From NCBI GenBank assembly GCA_902578845.1, contig CACHEM010000014.1:1-22264 (forward strand): a stretch of DNA of 22,264 bases, given 5' to 3'. Source of the stretch: an uncultured Prochlorococcus sp. (GTDB lineage Bacteria; Cyanobacteriota; Cyanobacteriia; PCC-6307; Cyanobiaceae). The notes beneath the pieces are model-generated. The model was not told where the DNA came from. It was given only the letters and a program-made list of their open reading frames with translations, and searched no databases. Shown here in pieces: positions 16,250 through 21,965 of the stretch; the first letter of the stretch is position 1, and the number at the start of each line of letters is the position of its first letter. A program made the translations under genes and the position numbers.

Positions 16250-16455
16250 TAAAAAATGCCAGGAATAATTTGTCCAGTTGAAACGTAAGCACCTACTAAA
16301 GCAACAAGGCCAATCATTGCCCAACGACCATTAACTTTTTCTGCATTTTGTGGGTAGCTGTCGTATGAAACAGACTCATCTATGTAAGGACGTGTCTCAG
16401 TAGGAAACATATTCTGTCTGCCACCTGATTCAGTAGTAACGTTTGAATTAGCCAT
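16249..16455 (-). CDS. hli: High-light-inducible protein (Hli/HLIP), 68 aa
   Basis: First gene of the hli operon. A polar 35-residue N terminus (Ser, Thr, Tyr and Asp-rich, no membrane segment) is followed by the Hli signature NAEKVNGRWAMIG (Glu39, Asn42 and Arg44) and a single helix ending TGQIIPGIF. It is expected in the thylakoid membrane, binding chlorophyll through the conserved Glu and Asn as a homo- or heterodimer. The start is ATG at 16455. The stop overlaps the next hli start by one base. An HLR1-like repeat overlaps the candidate -10 box immediately upstream, which fits light-stress control. The C-terminal TGQIIPG is the form shared with cyanophage Hli proteins. Confidence 0.93.
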   Translation of the reverse strand: MANSNVTTESGGRQNMFPTETRPYIDESVSYDSYPQNAEKVNGRWAMIGLVALVGAYVSTGQIIPGIF

Positions 16456-16467
16456 TGAAGTGATGTA

Positions 16468-16485
16468 ATTGTTAATTAATGTAAC
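16468..16485 (-). promoter_or_regulatory. HLR1-like direct repeat (candidate RpaB site)
   Basis: On the minus strand GTTACATT, two bases, then TTAACAAT match the HLR1 consensus of two (G/T)TTACA(T/A)(T/A) units two bases apart: 8 of 8 and 7 of 8. It covers the candidate -10 box and start point of the hli operon, a position expected for repression by RpaB in low light and release in high light. The regulator link is inference from the family. Confidence 0.55.
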
Positions 16486-16506
16486 ACTACTATTAACAAA
16501 TGTAAA
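16478..16506 (-). promoter_or_regulatory. Candidate promoter of the hli operon
   Basis: On the minus strand TTTACA (complement of 16501-16506) and TACATT (complement of 16478-16483) are 17 bases apart, matching 5 of 6 and 4 of 6 consensus bases. Transcription would start near 16471, about 15 bases before the ATG at 16455. Confidence 0.4.
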
Positions 16507-16736
16507 GGATTAACTCAAAATTAAGTTATTTTCAAGATATTTACTACATACCTGTAACATAAACGTGACATATACCTTTAAATGGTTGTTTTTGGGTTTC
16601 TACTCTTTGCAGATTGATTCGCAAACTATTAGGAGTTCAATCTGTTGTTTAAGTATTTATTTTTAAATCTTTAGAAAGATATCAGTTTGGTAGAAAAAAC
16701 TACATCATTCTAAAATTTTAATAATTAGTTTTTAGA

Positions 16737-16742
16737 TATAAT
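16737..16742 (+). promoter_or_regulatory. Candidate -10 box of the lone hli gene
   Basis: A perfect TATAAT lies 15 bases before the ATG at 16758. No -35 match is visible at normal spacing, and the implied leader is only about 9 bases. Unlike the operon across the gap, I find no HLR1-like repeat here. Confidence 0.35.
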
Positions 16743-16757
16743 CTATTTCACTTTATT

Positions 16758-16886
16758 ATGGAATTCGCAAAAAAAATCATGACCGAAAAAGCTGAAAAGC
16801 TTAATGGTAAAGCTGCAATGCTTGGAATGTTTGCTCTTTTAGGAGCTTATTATTTTACTGGTCAAATTCTTCCAGGTATTTTCTAG
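16758..16886 (+). CDS. hli: High-light-inducible protein (Hli/HLIP), 42 aa
   Basis: A short single-helix thylakoid protein: a basic N terminus (MEFAKKIMTEKAEKL), then the Hli signature EKLNGKAAMLG and a helix ending TGQILPGIF. The chlorophyll-ligand Glu13 and Asn16 are kept, but the usual Arg of the motif is Lys (Lys18), a conservative change at the residue that forms the Glu-Arg ion pair in the family. The start is ATG at 16758; an ATG at residue 8 is a possible alternative. It is transcribed alone: divergent from the hli operon and closed by a terminator 25 bases after its TAG. It is probably involved in high-light or other stress protection, and resembles the multi-copy, phage-shared Hli group. 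Confidence 0.9.
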   Translation: MEFAKKIMTEKAEKLNGKAAMLGMFALLGAYYFTGQILPGIF

Positions 16887-16910
16887 TAAAATTCCTTTTT
16901 AAATTTTTTC

Positions 16911-16933
16911 AGGGCTTTATCAAGCCCTTTTTT
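16911..16933 (+). terminator. Rho-independent terminator of the lone hli gene
   Basis: AGGGCTT (16911-16917) pairs perfectly with AAGCCCT (16922-16928) across a TATC loop, followed by six T's. It is GC-rich for this region. It lies 25 bases after the hli stop and 21 bases before the convergent amidotransferase stop. Confidence 0.9.
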
Positions 16934-16953
16934 GCTGGATTATTATTCCCTTT

Positions 16954-17691
16954 TTAATTATCTAATAATTCAAATAATTTACTTATTAGAAGCTTTCTTT
17001 TTAAAAAAGTTTTATCAATATATTTTTTATTCTCTTCTTTTAAAATTTCCTGACCATTTAAGCCTAATCCTTTAAGGACAAACTCTTTATCTTCTTTAAT
17101 CCAGTTATTAATCATTCCCCCCGTCGTCTCTATATGGAATTGTAATCCGTAAGCAAAATTACCAATCCTAAAAAACTGTTCCTTACAACGAGCACTACTG
17201 GCAATTAGTACTGCTTTATTAGGTAATAAAATCCTATCTCCATGCCAATGCAGTACATGAAAAGGGTCTTTAAATAGTGCTTTAAAGTCTTTATTTGATT
17301 TATTAATAAAAATTTGAGACCATCCAATTTCCGGTAATGCTTTTGGAGGTGATCCATATTTAAGAATTTCTATATCTCCTCCAGCAGCACTCGCAAGCAA
17401 CTGAGCACCTAAGCAAACACCGATTATAGGTCTTTCATTTTCTAATTCTTTTTTTATAAAATCTCTTTCTAACTTGAGCCAGGGATATCTGTCACTTCCA
17501 ATATCTTTAACTCCCATTGGTCCACCCATAATTAGTATTAAGTCACCTTTTTTTGTTTGCGGCAGAGCATTTTTATTATCTAAACGAATAATTTCGATTT
17601 TCAAATCTCTTTCTTTAGCAAATTGTTCAAAAAGACCTGGCCCCTCTATTTCTAAATGCTGCAAAACTAATAGGCGCCTTATTCCCTTCAT
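16954..17691 (-). CDS. Class I glutamine amidotransferase-like protein
   Basis: This 245-aa cytoplasmic protein is a stand-alone GATase1 (triad) domain resembling the GuaA N-terminal domain, but without a synthetase domain. The catalytic triad is present: Cys93 in GVCLGAQLLA, and His186 with Glu188 in YGLQFHIE. The oxyanion-hole loop is MGGPMG (about 55-60), and HWHGD (about 148-152) is typical of this subgroup, which includes proteins with gamma-glutamyl hydrolase or carbamoyl-type roles. The acceptor substrate cannot be told from sequence. The ATG (17691) overlaps the stop of the upstream secreted small protein by 4 bases, so the two are coupled. Its 3' end converges on the lone hli gene. 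Confidence 0.9.
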   Translation of the reverse strand: MKGIRRLLVLQHLEIEGPGLFEQFAKERDLKIEIIRLDNKNALPQTKKGDLILIMGGPMGVKDIGSDRYPWLKLERDFIKKELENERPIIGVCLGAQLLASAAGGDIEILKYGSPPKALPEIGWSQIFINKSNKDFKALFKDPFHVLHWHGDRILLPNKAVLIASSARCKEQFFRIGNFAYGLQFHIETTGGMINNWIKEDKEFVLKGLGLNGQEILKEENKKYIDKTFLKRKLLISKLFELLDN

Positions 17692-17981
17692 TCACTTTCC
17701 ATTATTTCAGCTGATTCAGAACAGACATTAACACTAAACCACTTTATTGCCGACCAAGTATCTTCTTGGTATGTACCTGCTGCAATACTTACAAAACAAT
17801 CATTTTCATACCAACTTCGATAACTGGGGGTTACTCCCGTTCCTTTTAATCTATTTTCTAGGCCTTTTCCATATTTTTTAATGACAAGATTTATGGCTTC
17901 ATTCTCAATTTCTCTTTGCTTTTCATCAGCAAAACTCCTAGTGGTAAAAAAAAGAATTGATGCAATAAGTAAACGTATCAT
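17688..17981 (-). CDS. Small secreted protein with signal peptide, 97 aa, unknown function
   Basis: From the ATG at 17981 the protein has a compact Sec signal (MIRLLIASILFFTTRSFA, with probable cleavage after SFA). About 79 mature residues follow, with two cysteines (in NDCFVSIAAG and VNVCSES) that could form a disulfide in the periplasm. An in-frame ATG at 18011 would add ten residues and overlap the upstream gene by 20 bases; I prefer 17981 because it gives a normal signal peptide and a 10-base gap. The 3' end overlaps the amidotransferase start by 4 bases. The family is not recognised, and its pairing with a cytoplasmic amidotransferase gives no clear hint of role. Confidence 0.75.
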   Translation of the reverse strand: MIRLLIASILFFTTRSFADEKQREIENEAINLVIKKYGKGLENRLKGTGVTPSYRSWYENDCFVSIAAGTYQEDTWSAIKWFSVNVCSESAEIMESE

Positions 17982-17991
17982 TGAGTTTTTT

Positions 17992-18282
17992 TTATATGTA
18001 GCTGATTTCATTTAGATTAATTAGTTTTTTAAAATCATCAACTCTATTTTGTCCATTTTTTAATGGTCTTGCGGAGTCAAGAACTGCTGCACAGCATAAA
18101 TGCCAACAAGATTCCTCATCTAGTCCTAATTTCTTGCATATGTTTTTAGGGGCTTTGATTACTGTATTTATTTCTGCGATATGTTGTGTAGTTTCCCATA
18201 ATTCTCCTTCAAGAAAGTCAAGTTCAAAACTTGATAATAATTCTGTAGCAACGTAATCCCTAATTAGCTCAGTTAATTCCAC
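17992..18282 (-). CDS. Hypothetical protein, 96 aa (GTG start)
   Basis: A soluble, acidic, helical protein with a cysteine-rich centre (EESCWHLCCAAVL, three cysteines at about residues 59, 63 and 64) and a C-terminal region NGQNRVDDFKKLINLNEISYI split at about 76-96. I do not recognise the family. The start is GTG at 18282; the nearby ATG at 18292 is in another frame. It is the first gene of a minus-strand run continuing through the secreted protein and the amidotransferase. No promoter was identified with confidence in the 117-base gap upstream. Confidence 0.68.
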   Translation of the reverse strand: MELTELIRDYVATELLSSFELDFLEGELWETTQHIAEINTVIKAPKNICKKLGLDEESCWHLCCAAVLDSARPLKNGQNRVDDFKKLINLNEISYI

Positions 18283-18399
18283 AATATTTCATTGAAGCAG
18301 AAGAAGTTAAATCATCTTTTATTATTTGTATAGCAAGATAAAAAAAAAGGAGCTAGTTTGCACCTTTCATCTATAAAGGCTTTTTCTTGGCCGGATCAC

Positions 18400-18669
18400 T
18401 TATCCGTAATTATGAGATACTTCTGTCCACCCTTTTTGGTGAAGTTCGTGCCACTTTTCCCAGGCTGAATCTATGTTGAGTTTTTCAGAGGATTTGTAAC
18501 CTCCAGGTTCTCCGAGGTGATTTGTGTAGAAAAGATGAGTATGAATTTTTAAATTAGGTTTAGGAGAGTTTTTGCATTCTTCGAAAAAGATAATTCTGCT
18601 TCCTTCGGGATTTAGTAGGCATCCGTTAGGTTTGCTAGTGCTACAACCAAATGAGTACTTAGGATCCAT
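18400..18669 (-). CDS. DUF1651-like small protein, 89 aa
   Basis: The C-terminal half shows the pattern that I associate with the picocyanobacterial DUF1651 family: a Pro/Gly segment (LGEPGGYKSSEKL), then AWEKWHELHQKGWTEV, that is, A-x3-W-x2-L-x3-GW. The function is unknown. The N-terminal part has four cysteines (about residues 9, 17, 32 and nearby) and the ECKNSPKPNLKIHTHLFYT stretch. There is no signal peptide or membrane helix. The start is ATG at 18669 with AAAGG upstream. It is preceded by an unusually good sigma-70-type promoter, so it is probably transcribed alone. The family call rests on memory of the motif, not a search. Confidence 0.72.
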   Translation of the reverse strand: MDPKYSFGCSTSKPNGCLLNPEGSRIIFFEECKNSPKPNLKIHTHLFYTNHLGEPGGYKSSEKLNIDSAWEKWHELHQKGWTEVSHNYG

Positions 18670-18717
18670 ACTTTACCTTTAATCGGCCGGTTGATTATTG
18701 ATACGTTTGTACTATAA

Positions 18718-18744
18718 ATTATATCCTCCTTGTTTTGCTGTCAA
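18718..18744 (-). promoter_or_regulatory. Consensus sigma-70-type promoter of the DUF1651-like gene
   Basis: On the minus strand, perfect TTGACA (complement of 18739-18744) and perfect TATAAT (complement of 18718-18723) are separated by 15 bases, two shorter than ideal. Start near 18711 would give a leader of about 40 bases before the ATG at 18669. The leader includes the GC-rich palindrome CGGCCG near 18685. Confidence 0.55.
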
Positions 18745-18818
18745 TCCTTTTAAGGTTAACTACTTATTTACTAATAATTATTTTGTTTTTTAATAAATAA
18801 GATAATTTCTTTAAGCTT

Positions 18819-19001
18819 ATGAATTACAGAGAAGATCTAGAAATCAAACTTCAAAAAGTAACACTTGCAATGCAGGAAGTTGTAGATGATATCTATAAAA
18901 CTGAACCTGAGAAGCAAAGAATAATTTCCAAACTTATTGAATTTAAAGAAGCAATCATTTCAAAGGGAATTGAACTTAACATTGAATTAGAGGCAGCCTA
19001 G
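18819..19001 (+). CDS. Hypothetical protein, 60 aa
   Basis: A small, acidic, entirely helical soluble protein (start MNYREDLEIKLQKVTLAMQE, end GIELNIELEAA) with heptad-like spacing of Leu, Val and Ile that suggests a coiled coil or helical hairpin. There is no membrane segment, no cysteine and no known motif. The start is ATG at 18819, preceded by an AT-rich 149-base gap to the divergent DUF1651-like gene. A 53-aa membrane protein gene follows on the same strand after 73 bases. Confidence 0.65.
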   Translation: MNYREDLEIKLQKVTLAMQEVVDDIYKTEPEKQRIISKLIEFKEAIISKGIELNIELEAA

Positions 19002-19074
19002 AAATATTTAATATCTCATGAATGTTTAATAACTTTTAGAATAATGTTATTAACAAAGAAGTGTTATTTATCAA

Positions 19075-19236
19075 ATGCAGCCTGGTACTTTTGAATTATT
19101 GATCCTAGTATTTATCTTTTTAGGTCTTCAAGCCTGGTGGATTATCCCAATAGTTATTAAGAATAATACATTAAATAATAGAGGTAAGGATTTAAGAGAG
19201 GAAATTAAGCAATTAGAAAAGTTATATAAAAAATAA
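19075..19236 (+). CDS. Small single-pass membrane protein, 53 aa
   Basis: The translation begins MQPGTFELLILVFIFLGLQA; a hydrophobic helix spans about residues 6-28 and includes a Trp-Trp pair. A charged, helical cytoplasmic tail follows (NNRGKDLREEIKQLEKLYKK). The architecture resembles many small photosystem- or transporter-associated proteins, but I recognise no specific family. The start is ATG at 19075. An 8-bp inverted repeat lies 22 bases upstream. The cupin gene begins 53 bases after its stop on the same strand. It is too short for a 60-codon frame cut-off, but composition and charge layout look like a real protein. Confidence 0.62.
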   Translation: MQPGTFELLILVFIFLGLQAWWIIPIVIKNNTLNNRGKDLREEIKQLEKLYKK

Positions 19237-19289
19237 ATTAGTTTATTATTTTTGCAAACTACCTATTATTAGTGAAACTCAAATATCTA

Positions 19290-19712
19290 ATGAAATTAAA
19301 AAAATTTATTCCAGTTTGCTTCCTTTTTATTGGGACTTTAGCTTTACCACAACCTTCTCTTGCAGAAGAAAAGATTGAAGTTATACCTATTATTCAAAGT
19401 TCAAAAGGACTAAGTGGTAAAAATTTTAATTATCTCGAGGGTAAGCCTGAATTAAGACTCTTAAAAGTAAAAATTCCAGTTGGCATGAAAACTCCAATTC
19501 ATACTCATCCTTCCCCAATGTTGATTTATGTTACCAGAGGAAGATTAAAGCATGTGAGGGGTGAAGAAATTAATTTCTTTAAAGCGGGTGATGCATTTAT
19601 AGAGAGTAATAATGGGGCCCCACATTATGTGAAAAATGTTGGAAAGAAGCCGGTCATACTTCATGTGGGAGTTGTATCAGTAGTTGGAATGCCTACGGCC
19701 ATAAATAAATAA
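19290..19712 (+). CDS. Secreted cupin-domain protein
   Basis: From the ATG at 19290 the protein has 140 residues: a Sec signal peptide (MKLKKFIPVCFLFIGTLALP, cleavage probably after SLA) and then one cupin barrel. A GTG at 19272 would add six residues. Cupin motif 1 reads MKTPIHTHPSPMLIYVTRG, with the metal-binding His-x-His, but the usual downstream Glu is replaced by a hydrophobic residue. Motif 2 reads GDAFIESNNGAPHYVKNVG with the third His. This suggests a periplasmic small-molecule- or metal-binding protein; enzymatic activity is uncertain because of the missing Glu. It converges with selO, with a 41-base gap between stops. Confidence 0.85.
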   Translation: MKLKKFIPVCFLFIGTLALPQPSLAEEKIEVIPIIQSSKGLSGKNFNYLEGKPELRLLKVKIPVGMKTPIHTHPSPMLIYVTRGRLKHVRGEEINFFKAGDAFIESNNGAPHYVKNVGKKPVILHVGVVSVVGMPTAINK

Positions 19713-19753
19713 GATTTTTCTCAAAGTTGTTCATCAGTATGAGGATTGAACTT

Positions 19754-21460
19754 TTATGAAGAACAACTGTAATGAGATACTCCTCCATAGTTAAAATACT
19801 GGCTTGGCTTTAGTCGATTATATTTTTGATCTATTTCTGGGGGTTGTTCTACATATGGATTGCTAAAGACATCCTGTAACTCTTTTATTTTTTTGTAATT
19901 TCCCTTTTCAGCTTCTTCATATGCGGGAACCACCATCCATTCGCGCCAAGTATAGACTGGATTAAGGGATTTCATTGATGCCGATTTTGCTTTAATATTT
20001 CCCTCTTTCTTCAAGACTGATTGCCAGTTTTCAAGCCATACTTCCCACCTATTATTGAGCTCGTCATTAATTGGTAAATAGAAACAGTCTTTTAATAAAT
20101 CTAAGTTATCAGGTATTTCGGACAGTTTACGGAACAAAATTGTATAGTCTGCTTTTGAAATGACCATGAGATTAAAAAATTCATTTATTAGAGTTTCGTT
20201 GTAATGTTCTAAACCAAGCTTGTTTGCCCACATTTTCATCAATTCCTTATTCATTAATTCAGAAAAGTCTTTTTCGATTTGATCTAACTTTTCTTGATCT
20301 TGTTTGCTTTGTGAAAGTAACGGACTAAGAGATGAACAGAATGTTTTAAAGTTGATTGCCGCTGCAGAAGGCTGGTTAAAAAATGAGAAATGTTCACCTC
20401 CACCTGTCCATGGCTGAAATCTTGGATCAAATAATTCACAGAATCCAAAAGGGCCATAATCCAAGGTATATCCTCCAGCAGCACAATTATCACTATTGAA
20501 ATTACCCTGGCAATAACCAACTCTCATCCAGTTGGCTATAAGTGATATAAGTCTTGATTTGTATAAAGAAGCCAGTTTTATTACTTTACTTTCAATTGAA
20601 ATCTCATATTCAATTTCATCTTTATAATTTCTATCAATTAGATGTTGAACTATCATCTTTAGTTCACTGAGGGCCTCATCATGCGCATTATTACGAACTC
20701 GTCTTGCAAAAAGTTCAATCTGGCCTACACGTAAAAAAGATGGAGCGACTCTCGTAGTAATTGCCGCTTGATTATCAATCATGGTATCAGGTTCAAAATA
20801 TCTGGACCCTTTGGAATACCACGGTCTTCTAACTATTTCTGAACGTGAGACATAAAGTGTTAAAGATCTTGAGGTAGGGATTCCCAAGGCATTCATTAAT
20901 TCCTGTGCGAGAAATTCTCGTACGCTAGACCTTAAGACAGCTCTACCATCTGCTCCACGACAATAGGGAGTTGGACCTCCTCCTTTAAGTTGCATTTCCA
21001 TTCTTTTCCCATTGAATAAACCTTCAAAAACAGAAATTGCTCTGCCATCGCCATAACCATTGCCAGTGCCAAAGGGACATTGTTGGGTATATTCAGTTCC
21101 GTAAATTGATAATGCATAACCTGTTGCCCAACCAACAGGACTCATTGGATATTTAGCAACAGAAATATCACCTGAGAAAAAACGACAAAAATTTTGGTCT
21201 TTAGTAAGATCTGAGCTTAGCCTTAGTTCTTTAAAAAGTTTGTTGCTATGGGAAATATATTCTGGATCTGGAATAGCAGTTGGAACAACTGGTACGTAAT
21301 GACCTGAATATACTGAACGCGGCTTATGATCATTTCCATCTTTTGTTGATTTAGGATCTGCTTTAAGAGAATTCATAAAAGAATAGTCAGATAGTAGAGA
21401 AAATTCAGAAAAATTTTCTGTAAGCTTTCCTTTTAATGAATCAGATTTGGTTGACATCAA
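19754..21460 (-). CDS. selO: Protein adenylyltransferase SelO (YdiU/UPF0061)
   Basis: This 568-aa pseudokinase-fold enzyme is of the SelO family, whose studied members transfer AMP from ATP to Ser, Thr or Tyr of redox proteins during oxidative stress. Conserved blocks are MSPVGWATGYALSIYG (about 106-121), the nucleotide-binding QLKGGGPTPYCRGADGRAVL (about 157-176) with SSVREFL after it, NFNSDN (Asp324 and Asn325) and DYGPFGF (Asp334), which match the catalytic and Mg-binding positions. It ends in Cys-Ser-Ser (Cys566), the C-terminal redox position that is selenocysteine in animals and Cys in bacteria. It is longer than E. coli SelO (478 aa), as in the plant/cyanobacterial type. The start is ATG at 21460 (or the next codon). 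Confidence 0.93.
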   Translation of the reverse strand: MMSTKSDSLKGKLTENFSEFSLLSDYSFMNSLKADPKSTKDGNDHKPRSVYSGHYVPVVPTAIPDPEYISHSNKLFKELRLSSDLTKDQNFCRFFSGDISVAKYPMSPVGWATGYALSIYGTEYTQQCPFGTGNGYGDGRAISVFEGLFNGKRMEMQLKGGGPTPYCRGADGRAVLRSSVREFLAQELMNALGIPTSRSLTLYVSRSEIVRRPWYSKGSRYFEPDTMIDNQAAITTRVAPSFLRVGQIELFARRVRNNAHDEALSELKMIVQHLIDRNYKDEIEYEISIESKVIKLASLYKSRLISLIANWMRVGYCQGNFNSDNCAAGGYTLDYGPFGFCELFDPRFQPWTGGGEHFSFFNQPSAAAINFKTFCSSLSPLLSQSKQDQEKLDQIEKDFSELMNKELMKMWANKLGLEHYNETLINEFFNLMVISKADYTILFRKLSEIPDNLDLLKDCFYLPINDELNNRWEVWLENWQSVLKKEGNIKAKSASMKSLNPVYTWREWMVVPAYEEAEKGNYKKIKELQDVFSNPYVEQPPEIDQKYNRLKPSQYFNYGGVSHYSCSS

Positions 21461-21668
21461 ATTTGCAATCTATTCTTGTAGGCGTTCTAATTTCTTTAAA
21501 TAAAACATTTAAATGTATTTTATATAGATTCTATTAGGGATGTTTTTTATATTTGATTTATAACTCATAAGTAAAAATTAGTTAACACCTTGCTTAATAA
21601 AAACTAATCTTTATTCAATTATTTTTTTGCAAAAAGATTTAAAATCTAAAAAACACCTTATAACTACC

Positions 21669-21950
21669 ATGACCATTGAAACGACTATTCTAGATTTTCA
21701 ACTAAGTAATACGTTTGAACAATATGAATCTCATATGAATGCTGAGGAACAGCAGTCGATGTTTAAAGAAATGGGTGTAAAAACATTTTATATTGGTAAA
21801 TCAATGGATGATCCTAAAAGGGCAACTGTAATTTTTCAAGGACCAGAAAATGTTCTATACGATATTTTTATGAATCCTGAAACAAAACCTATTGTTGAAG
21901 CTTCTGGGCATATTTATGAGAGTACAAAAATAACTCGATGGATTTCTTGA
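21669..21950 (+). CDS. DUF3764-like small protein, 93 aa
   Basis: A soluble alpha/beta protein, probably ferredoxin-like/dimeric alpha-beta-barrel in fold. It starts MTIETTILDFQLSNTFEQYE, carries the central pattern FYIGKSMDDPKRATVIFQGP and ends GHIYESTKITRWIS. This pattern matches my memory of DUF3764, a family common in Prochlorococcus and Synechococcus with no assigned function. I chose the ATG at 21669 rather than the in-frame TTG at 21627, since the extra 14 residues look like AT-rich leader and the ATG opens the conserved first strand. It is divergent from selO across 208 bases, and another plus-strand gene starts 15 bases after its stop. Confidence 0.8.
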   Translation: MTIETTILDFQLSNTFEQYESHMNAEEQQSMFKEMGVKTFYIGKSMDDPKRATVIFQGPENVLYDIFMNPETKPIVEASGHIYESTKITRWIS

Positions 21951-21965
21951 AAAAATAAATCTTTT

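Larger units (their letters stand above)
16456..16757. other. Gene-free divergent regulatory region between the two hli units (302 bases)
   Basis: No credible open frame or known RNA is seen. The left third holds the hli-operon promoter and HLR1-like site. The middle holds an 8-bp inverted repeat CAGATTGA (16610-16617) and TCAATCTG (16637-16644) with a 19-base loop, followed by T-rich sequence. The right end holds a TATAAT box for the lone hli gene. The function of the middle repeat is unknown. Confidence 0.6.

Noticed and set aside
16250..16324. 111-aa version of the two-helix hli gene
   Set aside because: The extra 25 residues are a shadow of the upstream hli coding sequence in another frame; the TAATG junction marks the real start at 16249.
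16631..16644. GTTCAATC, resembling a tRNA T-loop
   Set aside because: No matching T-stem, anticodon arm or acceptor stem could be found around it.
18721..18733. AAGGAGGAT Shine-Dalgarno-like sequence on the minus strand
   Set aside because: No start codon lies at a usable distance; it is inside the spacer of the promoter at 18718-18744 and would not be transcribed from it.
19725..19768. 8-bp inverted repeat (AGTTGTTC and GAACAACT) between the cupin and selO stops as a terminator
   Set aside because: Neither strand has a T tract after the stem, the loop is 28 bases, and one arm lies in selO codons.
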